Made by a program: the position numbers and the translations under genes. This document shows, one piece after another, positions 1 through 7,419 of a DNA stretch of 64,000 nt. Under the pieces are notes generated by a model, which worked only from the letters and a program-made list of their open reading frames with translations, had not been told where the DNA came from and did no database searches. This DNA comes from Neobacillus niacini (lineage in GTDB: Bacteria > Bacillota > Bacilli > Bacillales > Cytobacillaceae), in NCBI RefSeq assembly GCF_030817595.1, contig NZ_JAUSZN010000001.1, positions 1,558,001-1,622,000 on the forward strand, written 5' to 3'. The first letter of the stretch is position 1. The number at the start of each line of letters is the position of its first letter.

Positions 1-88
1 CATCATAACGAAGTGACATTCTTAATATATTCGAATCCTCTGGAACTTCTAAGTTTTTATTACTATTAATAAATCGAATTTGTGGCAT
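1..88 (-). CDS. [2Fe-2S] ferredoxin, N-terminal part (cut by window edge)
   Basis: The reverse strand opens at position 88 behind GGAGGA with nine bases of spacing and stays open for 29 codons to the edge. The peptide starts MPQIRFIN and continues with VPEDSNIL. This is the usual first beta-strands of plant-type ferredoxins of the kind 'MPxIxFI...VEVPxGxNIL', which precede the Cys-rich loop. The cysteines themselves lie outside the window. Its promoter region holds a perfect copy of the island operator (119-135), so it belongs to the same GntR regulon as the second ferredoxin at 6139-6468. It probably passes electrons to an oxygenase of the island; that role is inferred. Confidence 0.6.
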   Translation of the reverse strand, partial: MPQIRFINSNKNLEVPEDSNILRMSLRYD

Positions 89-118
89 GCTATGAATTCC
101 TCCTTTAAATGTTCTTCT

Positions 119-135
119 TGGTATACAATATACCA
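119..135. promoter_or_regulatory. GntR operator, perfect inverted repeat
   Basis: TGGTATA-CAA-TATACCA is a perfect 7-3-7 palindrome lying 31 bp upstream of the ferredoxin start at 88 and 121 bp downstream of the gntR stop. It is the cleanest member of an operator family repeated through the first 13.6 kb. Confidence 0.75.
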
Positions 136-255
136 TATTTTCAATTATCAGACAATGCGTAAATTTAAAATATTCTAATTATTTATTTCGTATTTTTAAT
201 GAATCTATTAAAAAAGCTAAAAATAAAACAGGCGCATAAAAATTAGCTGCCTGCC

Positions 256-945
256 TTAACTTTTATTCGTTAGAAGTTTCTGTTGAATACTGTCCATATA
301 CGTAATATATGCTTTTTTAGAGTTTTCAATATGAATCCTCATCAAGTATTCAGCCATTTCTGTTTCTTGATTACGTAATGCCTTCATAATATCTATATGT
401 TCCCTTAAAGATACTTTCCTTCTTCCTGCTGTCTCATAGCCCATATTCGCAGCCATATGGATATAATCGATTAATCCTGAAAGAATTTCTAGTAATTTAG
501 GACTCTTTGATGCTTTGTTTATTAAATGATTCATTTTTATATGTTCAAAATTAAAATTTTCTTCTTCATTCTCTTCTATTTCTATCAATTCTTTTATTTT
601 TTCATCCAATTCATTTTTGGTTTCTTGATCCATTCTTTGGGATGCTAATTTGACTGCTAGGACCTCCAATGAAGCAAGAATCGTAAAAACTTCAGTAACC
701 TCATTTACCGAGATATCAGAGAGTACAACGCCTTTTCTCGGTACCGTTTTCACAAAGCCTTGTGACTCTAGACGGAACAATGCCTCCCTTATCGGTGTTC
801 GGCTTATTTTTAGTTTCGCTGCAAGCTCTCTCTCAATTAGACGATCTCCAGCCTTAAACTCACCTTCTAATATCATCTTTTTTAAATATAGATAAGCATG
901 TTCTCTAATCGATAAAAGATTATTTTCCTCCCATATGACTTCCAT
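256..945 (-). CDS. GntR family regulator, FadR/FCD subgroup (first of two paralogues)
   Basis: A 229-aa protein with an N-terminal winged helix-turn-helix (about residues 10-75; core RELAAKLKISRTPIREALFRL) and a C-terminal all-helical FCD effector domain (about 95-215). FCD domains usually bind a small carboxylate through a metal held by Asp/His residues. The start at 945 follows AGGTGG. It is the last gene of the leftward operon that begins with the oxidase at 5070, so it probably autoregulates through the operators near 5120-5200. The recognition helix and wing are nearly identical to those of the regulator at 12844-13518, so both should read the same TTTGGTATA-type palindromes. The effector is unknown. 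Confidence 0.9.
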   Translation of the reverse strand: MEVIWEENNLLSIREHAYLYLKKMILEGEFKAGDRLIERELAAKLKISRTPIREALFRLESQGFVKTVPRKGVVLSDISVNEVTEVFTILASLEVLAVKLASQRMDQETKNELDEKIKELIEIEENEEENFNFEHIKMNHLINKASKSPKLLEILSGLIDYIHMAANMGYETAGRRKVSLREHIDIMKALRNQETEMAEYLMRIHIENSKKAYITYMDSIQQKLLTNKS

Positions 946-998
946 TTATACCACCTGCTAAGTTAATTTGTTTATAGATCATTTCATGAATTCCACGA

Positions 999-1529
999 TT
1001 AAGATAAAAAGATACCGCCGTATAGTAAGGCACCAATGATTACAAAAGATGGATGAACTTTCAGCTTGCTTAAGGTCAAAAAGCTGAGCACAGTTAGTAG
1101 CACAAGGTGAAATAATCCGCTATTTTCGAAGGCTGTTAAAAAGAATTGGTAAGCCATCACAGCAAGCAAGATCGCGAGAATCGGCTGTACAGACTTAGTC
1201 ATTAGTTTAACTTTGGGTGAATTCTTAAATGAGTTTACAAACTTAAACAACAAAATAACTGCAATAGCTGATGGAAGTATCGTAGCAGCAAGTGAGACAA
1301 TGGATCCAAGAACGCCACCCACGTCATACCCGATAAATCCTGCCATCTTCGTCGCAATTGGACCAGGTAAGGCATTGGCGATGGCTAACAGGTCCCCGAA
1401 CTCTGATAGTGTCATCCAGTCTCTTTCATTGACTACTTCGATTTGTATTAATGGGATGGTTGCGGGTCCTCCTCCGTACCCCAACAAATTAGCAATAAAA
1501 AATGACCAAAATATTTCTAAATATATCAT
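999..1529 (-). CDS. Chromate transporter family (short CHR) protein, second of a pair
   Basis: A 176-aa, mostly hydrophobic protein with about five to six membrane segments. It carries the family signature GYGGGPATIPLIQ near residue 18 and an LPGPIATKMAGFIGY loop near 54. It is a single-domain (short) CHR protein; such proteins normally work as heteromeric pairs. The start at 1529 (RBS AAAGGAG) overlaps the stop of the upstream partner by four bases (ATGA), which indicates translational coupling. Known family members export chromate, but the setting inside a catabolic operon suggests another anion, perhaps a pathway substrate or product. Confidence 0.85.
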   Translation of the reverse strand: MIYLEIFWSFFIANLLGYGGGPATIPLIQIEVVNERDWMTLSEFGDLLAIANALPGPIATKMAGFIGYDVGGVLGSIVSLAATILPSAIAVILLFKFVNSFKNSPKVKLMTKSVQPILAILLAVMAYQFFLTAFENSGLFHLVLLTVLSFLTLSKLKVHPSFVIIGALLYGGIFLS

Positions 1530-2122
1530 GAGCTTTTCTCCTTTAGTTCGATCACATCTTTTTGAGGAGTTTTTGCTGCCTTTTCTTTCCGGCTAGCAAT
1601 AAAAAAGGCAGAAATTAAAAATGTGGCGATTAAGATTCCTGGGTGAAGTCCGACCAATTGAATAAGGATAAATGAAATGGCAGAGAACAAAATCATCTTC
1701 GACAGACCCAAACCTTTTTTACCATTTTGGAAAAATCGATAAGCCATTTCCGTCAGCATAAACCCTATAACAGGCGTAACCCCTTGAACCATACCGTCTA
1801 CAATAGGTGAATGACTAAAAGAATAGAGAACACCTAATAAACCAAGCATGGCAATGACGGATGGAAGAACGTGTGTCAGAATGGCAACCATAGCCCCTAA
1901 GTTCCCTTTGACTTTATAACCGATATAGGCAGCCATTTTTGTAGCAATGGGACCTGGGAGCGTATTGGCTAGCGCTAAAACCTCACCAAACTCTTCTTCT
2001 GACATCCATTTATATTTTTTCACAGCCTCGAATTCGATTAACGGGATTGTAGAAGGTCCCCCGCCATAGCCTGTAACTCCTGTGCGCGCAAATCCAATGG
2101 CTAATTCCAAATATTTATTCAA
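1526..2122 (-). CDS. Chromate transporter family (short CHR) protein, first of a pair
   Basis: A 198-aa membrane protein with the CHR signature GYGGGPSTIPLIEFEAV near residues 18-34 and LPGPIATKMAAYIGYKV further on. The C-terminal tail is polar and charged. The start is TTG at 2122, chosen because GGAGAG lies six bases upstream; there is no nearby ATG. It is translationally coupled to the second CHR half downstream. A 7-bp inverted repeat (2176-2182 with 2212-2218) sits in the roughly 100-bp gap to the GlcG-like gene. The transported anion is not known. Confidence 0.85.
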   Translation of the reverse strand: MNKYLELAIGFARTGVTGYGGGPSTIPLIEFEAVKKYKWMSEEEFGEVLALANTLPGPIATKMAAYIGYKVKGNLGAMVAILTHVLPSVIAMLGLLGVLYSFSHSPIVDGMVQGVTPVIGFMLTEMAYRFFQNGKKGLGLSKMILFSAISFILIQLVGLHPGILIATFLISAFFIASRKEKAAKTPQKDVIELKEKSS

Positions 2123-2224
2123 TTGATTCTCTCCATCCTTCCTTTGTAGCTAGCCTTTGAAGTGATAAGCCTATAAGGGACCCCTATAGTTCCTAAAATT
2201 ACAAGGGATGAGGTCCCTGTTTAG

Positions 2225-2704
2225 TTAAATTTTAATATCCGCTTGTGTTACTACTGAAAGGCCATCACTTTCTACTTGCTTTTGCAAAGCCTCGAGAGCT
2301 GCAGTTCCAACAGCAATATCCTGCTCTCCGTTTCCCCCGCTTACGCCTACTCCGCCAATCACTTCCCCATTCACAACAATTGGGAATCCCCCAACAAAAA
2401 TGGCAAATTTCCCAGGCAGCATCTGTTGAATCCCAAATGCTTCGTTTCCAGGTAACGCAGGACCGTTCGGCTCTTTATTAAATAGGTGAGTGGATCGTTT
2501 ATGACCAGAAGCAGTATATGCTTTAGCAATCGCAATTTCAGGTCCGGTAATTCTTGCTCCATTCATTCTTTCAAGAGCAATTAAATTCCCTCCATCATCA
2601 ACAATGGCAATGGTTTCAAATACATTGATTTCTTCTGATTTTTTCTTAGCTGCTTCAATCATTAATTTTGCTTCTTCTAATTCTAATTTCAATATTGTTT
2701 TCAT
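2225..2704 (-). CDS. GlcG/HbpS-type (DUF336) protein
   Basis: A 159-aa soluble protein of the DUF336 family, called GlcG, HbpS or the PduO C-terminal domain in other settings. Visible signatures are AIVDDGGNLIALERMNGA (residues about 33-50), the central PGKFAIFVGGFPIV strand and the Gly-rich GEVIGGVGVSGG near the end. Members bind heme or corrinoid, or are of unknown role in glycolate, diol and aromatic catabolic operons. RBS GAGGAG precedes the ATG at 2704. Only 23 bp separate it from the aldehyde dehydrogenase, so the two are co-transcribed. Its biochemical job here is unknown. Confidence 0.85.
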   Translation of the reverse strand: MKTILKLELEEAKLMIEAAKKKSEEINVFETIAIVDDGGNLIALERMNGARITGPEIAIAKAYTASGHKRSTHLFNKEPNGPALPGNEAFGIQQMLPGKFAIFVGGFPIVVNGEVIGGVGVSGGNGEQDIAVGTAALEALQKQVESDGLSVVTQADIKI

Positions 2705-2727
2705 TTATTCTCCTCAAACTTTCTATT

Positions 2728-4191
2728 TTAATATCCGATATAAACGGTCTTTAATTGTGTAAAAAATTCCAAACCAACCCGGCCGGATTCACGGAATGTA
2801 GATGTACTTGAATTTTTCAGCCCGCCAAAGGGTGCATTCATTAAATTACCAGTAGTGGTTCGATTGACCTTTACGGTTCCGGCATGAATATCTTTTGTAA
2901 ATTTATTAGCAATCTTCAGACTGTCAGTAACAATCGCTGCTGCTAAACCATATTCAACATCATTTGCAACCTGAATGGCCTCTTCATATGTATCTACTTC
3001 AATGACAGCCACGACAGGACCAAAGATTTCTTCTTTTGCAATACGATGATCAGGTTTTACATTAATAAAGATCGCTGGCTGAACATAATAACCTTGTTTA
3101 AAATGATCATTTGTTAGTTGTTCACCGCCGAAAACTAATGAAGCACCATCTTCTTTCCCATACTCAATGTACTTTAAGACATTTTTCAATTGCTTTTCAT
3201 TTGCCAGAGGCCCTATTTTCACGCCCTCTTCAAAGCCGTTACCTATTTTTAACTTACTAGTTTTGTCAACTAGTTTTTGGACAAATTGCTCTTTTACACT
3301 TTTTAATACAATCACCCGGCTTGTTCCCGTGCATGCCTGACCAGTTAAAGAGAAACCACCGTTAACTGTTAGTGTAGCGGCTAATTCAATATCTGCATCA
3401 TCCATGACGATTAAAGGATTTTTTCCGCCTAGCTCCATTTGTGTTCGAGTTGTAAATGAGGATTTTTTGTGAATATCTTCTCCTGCAGCAGTCGAACCTG
3501 TAAATGTAATAGCCTTAATGGCTGGATGGGTAACCAAAGAATCGCCTACTTCTGAAGCTTTTCCAGTCACGAAATTGATGACCCCTTTTGGTATACCAGC
3601 TTGATGTAATGCTTCAACAAGACGTAATGCAATTAATGGTGTATCGGAAGAAGGCTTGAAAACTACTGTGTTACCTGTGATTAATGCTGGTGCAATCTTT
3701 CTTGCAGGAATGGAAAGCGGAAAGTTCCATGGTGTAATGACACTGACAACCCCAAGGGGTTCTCTTTCTGAGGAAACCTTCATATCTGGATCATCATTCG
3801 GATAAGTTTCTCCAGTAATTGTCTGACCTTCTACGGCATAAAATCGAAGAGTTTGTGCAGACCTAATCACTTCATTCTTAGCGTCTGTAACATGCTTTCC
3901 TTCTTCCCTTGTCAACTCTTCTGCGTATTGATCAGCATTTTCCACCAGTATGCTTGCTGCTTTATTTAAGATCGCTGCACGTTTTGAAGGAGATGTCTTT
4001 GCCCAATTTGAGAAAGCAGCCTGGGCTGCTGCAATGGCTGCCAGGATATCTGGTTCAGTGGAAGCTTGGAAGGCGCCAACAATATCTTCTGTATTCGCAG
4101 GATTAACACTTAAAAACTGCTTTTTGCTTACTGATTCCTGCCACTCACCATTTATATAGTTATTGAACATTTTCACTTTTGTTGTTAACAA
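2728..4191 (-). CDS. NAD(P)+-dependent aldehyde dehydrogenase
   Basis: A 487-aa protein of full family length. The Rossmann region contains TPWNFPLSIPARKIAPAL. The general base is Glu253 in MELGGKNP and the catalytic Cys287 is in GQACTGTSR; the late motif EIFGPVV is also present. Overall it resembles the alpha-ketoglutaric-semialdehyde dehydrogenase group (B. subtilis YcbD/GucD), though benzaldehyde- and salicylaldehyde-type enzymes share these motifs. The start is TTG at 4191, placed close behind AGGTGA; the internal ATG eight codons later has no RBS. It lies downstream of the diiron oxidase and may oxidise an aldehyde made by it. That link is inferred. Confidence 0.9.
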   Translation of the reverse strand: MLTTKVKMFNNYINGEWQESVSKKQFLSVNPANTEDIVGAFQASTEPDILAAIAAAQAAFSNWAKTSPSKRAAILNKAASILVENADQYAEELTREEGKHVTDAKNEVIRSAQTLRFYAVEGQTITGETYPNDDPDMKVSSEREPLGVVSVITPWNFPLSIPARKIAPALITGNTVVFKPSSDTPLIALRLVEALHQAGIPKGVINFVTGKASEVGDSLVTHPAIKAITFTGSTAAGEDIHKKSSFTTRTQMELGGKNPLIVMDDADIELAATLTVNGGFSLTGQACTGTSRVIVLKSVKEQFVQKLVDKTSKLKIGNGFEEGVKIGPLANEKQLKNVLKYIEYGKEDGASLVFGGEQLTNDHFKQGYYVQPAIFINVKPDHRIAKEEIFGPVVAVIEVDTYEEAIQVANDVEYGLAAAIVTDSLKIANKFTKDIHAGTVKVNRTTTGNLMNAPFGGLKNSSTSTFRESGRVGLEFFTQLKTVYIGY

Positions 4192-4222
4192 AGTATCACC
4201 TATTTTCTTTATTAATAGAAAA

Positions 4223-4269
4223 TGGCCGTCAATTAAAACCTCGATACTACAAGATTATTATGACGGCCA
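4223..4269. other. Intercistronic hairpin between oxidase and aldehyde dehydrogenase genes
   Basis: TGGCCGTCA at 4223-4231 pairs perfectly with TGACGGCCA at 4261-4269 across a 29-base loop. No T-run follows on the reverse strand, so it is not a canonical terminator. It could be an mRNA-processing or stability element, or a partial attenuator that sets the ratio of upstream to downstream operon expression. Confidence 0.45.
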
Positions 4270-4338
4270 GGAAAGATAGATTCTTTAAAGGACATTTATC
4301 CTTTGGAAATCCAATCTATTTGTATGAAACTAAGTATT

Positions 4339-5070
4339 TTAGTTGGTTTGAACTAAAGACCCTAAGTCTTGCTCAAGATACTCTCTCCATAAACCATCCA
4401 TGTACATGCGGCGCATTTTAGCACCAACTCTAACGATTTCGAGGCAGCGCTGTTGTAATTCTGGAGTATCAGCGTGGTCAAGAACAATCTTATATCCACG
4501 TTCACCATGAATTTCATCTGAAACAATGTGTAAGTCGAAGAATTCAATTTCTTCATCTGTAAATCCGTATTGAGCACGTAATGCTGGTGTTTGCTTTCTA
4601 TAGATATCAGGTACTTGAGATTCTAACCCCACTACTAAAGCAGCTGTTGCAACAACGAAGTGTTCACGTGCAGCTACTGCGAAGCACCAGCTTTGAAGAC
4701 CTAAAGTTGTCGGTGCCATATTATCTGGGTTAATGACTCGTTCAGCAGTCGTGCCACATGCTTCAGCAAAACGAATCAATAAATCTGTATGACGATCTGC
4801 TGCAATTTCCTCTTCATACATGTTTTGTAATGTAAAGTCTTTAGCAGCTGCAAATTTCGGATCGCTTGGAGTATTGTGATAGATATACGCTAGGTAATCT
4901 GCGAAAGGTCCTACGTAGTGGTAGTGATTTTCTGCCCATCTAGCAAAGTGTTTTCTTTCAAGTTTTCCTTCAGCCCAAGCGACTGTAAATGGAGCCTTCT
5001 GGCTATGATTACCTTTAATTGCTTCTTCTAATTCTTTACGAAATTCGTCTTTTGATAATAATTCTGTCAT
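4339..5070 (-). CDS. Heme-oxygenase-like diiron oxidase (PqqC/CADD-type fold)
   Basis: A 243-aa all-helical protein of the TenA/PqqC/CADD superfamily. Candidate metal ligands are Glu87 and His94 (YEEEIAADRH), Glu150 (GLESQVP), and His181, Asp185 and His188 (DLHIVSDEIHGE). Their spacing matches the six iron ligands I recall for Chlamydia CADD (Glu81, His88, Glu142, His174, Asp178, His181). TenA thiaminases lack this set and PqqC uses no metal. I therefore expect an O2-activating diiron enzyme (HDO family; relatives include UndA, BesC and SznF). RBS GGAGGAG precedes the ATG at 5070. It heads the operon oxidase-ALDH-GlcG-CHR-CHR-GntR, with operators just upstream. The substrate is unknown. Confidence 0.8.
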   Translation of the reverse strand: MTELLSKDEFRKELEEAIKGNHSQKAPFTVAWAEGKLERKHFARWAENHYHYVGPFADYLAYIYHNTPSDPKFAAAKDFTLQNMYEEEIAADRHTDLLIRFAEACGTTAERVINPDNMAPTTLGLQSWCFAVAAREHFVVATAALVVGLESQVPDIYRKQTPALRAQYGFTDEEIEFFDLHIVSDEIHGERGYKIVLDHADTPELQQRCLEIVRVGAKMRRMYMDGLWREYLEQDLGSLVQTN

Positions 5071-5112
5071 ATTTACTCCTCCTGTTTCCTGGGCATCTTT
5101 TGCCTTTTTGTA

Positions 5113-5133
5113 TTTGATATTTTGTATACCAAA
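5113..5133. promoter_or_regulatory. GntR operator upstream of the oxidase operon
   Basis: TTTGATATT-TTG-TATACCAAA is, apart from one base, the reverse complement of the operator at 6624-6644. It lies 43 bp upstream of the oxidase start codon, where it could block transcription of the main catabolic operon. Confidence 0.65.
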
Positions 5134-5192
5134 TTACTTTAAAAAAATATAGATTGTAATGAAATCACTCTCTATAGAACTTAACTTTTGTA

Positions 5193-5204
5193 TTTGGTAT
5201 ACCT
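5193..5204. promoter_or_regulatory. GntR operator half-site
   Basis: TTTGGTATACCT contains one strong half-site (TTTGGTATA); the right half is poor. With 5113-5133 it forms a pair about 80 bp apart between the creatininase gene and the oxidase, so a two-site arrangement is possible. Confidence 0.45.
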
Positions 5205-5296
5205 TAATAAAATATTAACCTATTATTTTTTATTTGTAAACAAAATTTTTAGAATTTTTTAAACTATCAATCAACTAATTGATTAAAAGTATGTTT

Positions 5297-6067
5297 TTAT
5301 ATATAAACATCCATATTCAGATTTAATAGATTGTTGATTTCCTTAGAGAGATTCTCCAAGGCTTCCTCCACGATCTGCTGACCCAATTCCCAACTTGCTT
5401 TTGTGGCATCACCAATACAACCATTTTGGGTCATTTCTTCATAAAAATAAAAACCTTGTATAGCCTTTCCAGGTCTTAGCTGCTTCCATCTTCCATTTTC
5501 TTGAATATCTCCTTTCTCAAGTTGATCAAGCCTAACAAGCTCTGGAGCTAAATACAATGCTTCTGAAACTTCTCTTTCACAACTGTGCCCAAACAAAGGG
5601 GATGTGATGAGACTTCCAATTGTTTTTTTAGCCGATGCGGTGGTTTTCGCATAGTAAATGTCTACATTCAATTCCCTTGTCAGGGTCATTGATGCAACAT
5701 TTAAGGTAGTTTGATTACCACCATGTGAATTTAGCAATAAAAATTGCTTGATTCCATGATGACTTAGGGACGAGATCATATCCCTTAGAATTGCAATCAA
5801 TGTATTAGGCTCCAGCGAAATGGTTCCAGGAAAGTTCAAATGGTGTGGCGAAACTCCCATATTTATGGCTGGAGTAACCCACGCATACGGAAACATTTTT
5901 TGACCAAGCTTTTCGGCCATCCTTTCAGCTAATACAGCATCACAGCTTTCTGCCATATGAGGACCATGTTGTTCATGGGCTCCAATGGGAATAATCGCAA
6001 ACTTAACAGTCTTTAAGGATTCATCTACTTCCTGCCACGTCATTTTTGTTAGGTTATAACAATCCAA
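5297..6067 (-). CDS. Creatininase-family amidohydrolase
   Basis: A 256-aa protein of the creatininase/MftE fold. The metal-binding set is visible: Glu32 and His34 in IGAHEQHGPH, Asp43 in SCDAVLAERM, the NSHGGNQ loop near residue 115, and a later Glu in HSCEREVSEAL. The E-x-H-x8-D spacing equals that of creatininase. Family members hydrolyse cyclic amides or release peptide or formyl groups, so ring opening or amide cleavage of a nitrogen-containing intermediate is plausible. The start is TTG at 6067 with GAGGGG upstream. It is probably co-transcribed with or just downstream of the ferredoxin at 6139-6468, but it also has its own operator-like site at 6097-6117. Confidence 0.85.
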   Translation of the reverse strand: MDCYNLTKMTWQEVDESLKTVKFAIIPIGAHEQHGPHMAESCDAVLAERMAEKLGQKMFPYAWVTPAINMGVSPHHLNFPGTISLEPNTLIAILRDMISSLSHHGIKQFLLLNSHGGNQTTLNVASMTLTRELNVDIYYAKTTASAKKTIGSLITSPLFGHSCEREVSEALYLAPELVRLDQLEKGDIQENGRWKQLRPGKAIQGFYFYEEMTQNGCIGDATKASWELGQQIVEEALENLSKEINNLLNLNMDVYI

Positions 6068-6096
6068 TTAAATCCCCTCACAATAACTTTATTCCA

Positions 6097-6117
6097 TTAG
6101 GTTTTTTGTATACCAAC
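6097..6117. promoter_or_regulatory. GntR operator-like site before the creatininase gene
   Basis: TTAGGTTTT-TTG-TATACCAAC has one strong half (TATACCAA) and one degenerate half. It lies in the 71-bp gap between ferredoxin and creatininase genes. Confidence 0.45.
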
Positions 6118-6125
6118 TAATTGTA

Positions 6126-6157
6126 TAAAAATGATCTGCTATATTTGTGTAGCAGAT
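6126..6157 (-). terminator. Terminator-like hairpin at the ferredoxin 3' end
   Basis: On the reverse strand ATCTGCTA (6157-6150) pairs with TAGCAGAT (6141-6134) and is followed by a T-rich tract. The stem includes the last codons and stop of the ferredoxin gene. It may attenuate read-through into the creatininase gene. Confidence 0.5.
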
Positions 6158-6468
6158 TGCTTCTTTGGCGGCTGAATCGAAATGTTTTCTTGAGAAATTT
6201 CTATATCTTGTTCAATGGTTAATTGGCAGGTTAAGCGATAGCCTTCCTCTACCCTGTCACCTAACATTTTAATTTCTTTCCAATTCGGTGGTGCGATGGA
6301 TTCTCCACCACTGATCACGCGGCAAGTACACTTCGTACATCGTCCCATTCCACAACCATACTTTAATTGAGGAAATTGTCGTATACCTGCTAAAACTACT
6401 AGATTCGCATTATCCTTTACTTGCTGTTCGACAACAGTTCCATCGACATGAAGAATTACCTTTGGCAT
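6139..6468 (-). CDS. [2Fe-2S] ferredoxin
   Basis: A 109-aa plant-type ferredoxin. The cluster ligands are visible as C-x4-C-x2-C in YGCGMGRCTKC (residues about 39-47) and a fourth Cys in RLTCQLTI near residue 82. The start ATG at 6468 follows AAAGGGG. It is divergent from the orphan 111-aa gene at 6724, and the shared 255-bp gap contains a strong operator (6624-6644). The expected role is electron delivery to an oxygenase of the island, either the diiron oxidase here or an enzyme beyond the left edge. No matching reductase is in the window. Confidence 0.9.
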   Translation of the reverse strand: MPKVILHVDGTVVEQQVKDNANLVVLAGIRQFPQLKYGCGMGRCTKCTCRVISGGESIAPPNWKEIKMLGDRVEEGYRLTCQLTIEQDIEISQENISIQPPKKQSATQI

Positions 6469-6623
6469 AACATATCCCCTTTCGATATAGAGCAGTATTT
6501 TAATACTTTTCTGAATTATACAATCATTTTACATAGAAAGAAAAGAAGTTTTTATAATTTTTTAAAAAATTAAAATTTAGGATTGAACAAATTGACAACT
6601 TGAGATAAACTACTCATAAGGTA

Positions 6624-6644
6624 TTTGGTATACAATATATCAAA
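6624..6644. promoter_or_regulatory. GntR operator between divergent ferredoxin and 111-aa gene
   Basis: TTTGGTATA-CAA-TATATCAAA is a 9-3-9 inverted repeat with a single mismatch. It lies 80 bp before the plus-strand gene and 156 bp before the ferredoxin start, so one bound regulator could control both directions. Confidence 0.7.
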
Positions 6645-6723
6645 GTTGAGAGGTGATGATTTCAACTATTTATTCCTACGATTCTAATACTATTAAATCG
6701 AATAATAAAAGGGAGTGTTGTAA

Positions 6724-7059
6724 ATGGGTAACTATATTGTTTTGACGAATAAAGATACGTTTCAAACCATCCTTGAAAACGAAGGGTTACAGGTAGTTGA
6801 AACATATGACTTTTATTTCTTTGAAAAATTAAAAGCCAAATACACCATTGCAAAAGTGATTGATGAAAATATTAAGATTCAATTATTTGAAGAATATGAA
6901 GGTAAAGAATATGTAAACCACATTGCTGTGAAGTTCTTCGAAAGATTTGAAACAATTGAAGCTGCACGAGAAGAATTAAATGAAATTGTAAAAGCCTCAG
7001 GGAATAGTGAAGATTCCATTCATTCAAAGCTGGTAAAAACAGCAGAAGCAGTGTTATAA
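6724..7059 (+). CDS. Uncharacterised 111-aa island protein
   Basis: I do not recognise this family. It is a small soluble acidic protein without signal peptide, membrane segment or cysteines. The predicted pattern alternates strands and helices (YIVLTN, ETYDFYFFEKLKAKYTIAKV, IKIQLFEEYEG, HIAVKFFERFETIEAAREEL), suggesting a compact alpha/beta or ferredoxin-like fold. RBS AAAGGGAG precedes the ATG. It stands alone between an island operator (6624-6644) and a strong terminator (7089-7126), so it is expressed as a monocistron under the GntR regulators. Stand-alone expression could suit an effector or accessory subunit of the oxygenase, but this is speculative. Confidence 0.8.
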   Translation: MGNYIVLTNKDTFQTILENEGLQVVETYDFYFFEKLKAKYTIAKVIDENIKIQLFEEYEGKEYVNHIAVKFFERFETIEAAREELNEIVKASGNSEDSIHSKLVKTAEAVL

Positions 7060-7088
7060 GCTAAACGAATTTCATACATTGATCATGT

Positions 7089-7126
7089 AAAAACCGGAGC
7101 ATACCCCTATCACTTCCGGTTTTTAT
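7089..7126 (+). terminator. Rho-independent terminator of the 111-aa gene
   Basis: AAAACCGGA (7090-7098) pairs with TCCGGTTTT (7115-7123) and is followed by TTATTTTG. It lies 30 bp after the stop codon. Confidence 0.85.
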
Positions 7127-7149
7127 TTTGCTTATTTTTCACTACAACA

Positions 7150-7178
7150 AAAACCGCCACTACGCGAGTGACGGTTCT
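7150..7178 (-). terminator. Terminator of the small reverse-strand gene 7198-7284
   Basis: On the reverse strand AACCGTCACT pairs with AGTGGCGGTT (plus positions 7152-7161 and 7167-7176) and runs into TTTGTTG. It lies 22 bp past the stop of the 28-codon ORF, which supports that ORF as a transcribed unit. Confidence 0.7.
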
Positions 7179-7197
7179 TTTTATTGATATGGGAAAG

Positions 7198-7284
7198 TTA
7201 AAAATTTAATGTTTTTCTAAGCCGTGCTAACTTCTTTTCAGCTTTTTCCAAAGCTTTCTTTGAGCCAAATAGAAAATTAAACAT
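7198..7284 (-). CDS. Very small basic amphipathic protein (28 aa)
   Basis: The ORF starts MFNFLFGSKKAL and continues as a Lys/Glu/Leu-rich amphipathic helix. An ideal AGGAGGT sits seven bases before the ATG at 7284; an in-frame ATG at 7290 is too close to it. A terminator follows at 7150-7178. A hydrophobic N-terminus plus a charged helix suggests membrane-surface association. I know no named homologue. It lies inside the GntR island but reads against its neighbours, with operator-like sites (7356-7376, 7420-7431) upstream. Confidence 0.5.
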   Translation of the reverse strand: MFNFLFGSKKALEKAEKKLARLRKTLNF

Positions 7285-7355
7285 CCCCATTACCTCCTAG
7301 TTTTTCTGTTCCTTCTTACTCATATTGTATTATCGTATTGAGAAAATTACAACAT

Positions 7356-7376
7356 AATTGTATACTAAATACCAAT
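7356..7376. promoter_or_regulatory. Degenerate GntR operator-like site
   Basis: ATTGTATA and AATACCAAT flank a 3-bp centre. This is an imperfect match to the island palindrome, between the small reverse gene and the transporter at 7490. Confidence 0.35.
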
Positions 7377-7419
7377 GTTTTATTGTATAATATGTATAAA
7401 TGGTGAACAAATCATTGAT

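Noticed and set aside
4339..5070. CADD-like protein as a p-aminobenzoate synthase
   Set aside because: CADD makes p-aminobenzoate in organisms lacking pab genes, but this window has an intact pabBC at 35336-37078, and the operon context is catabolic.
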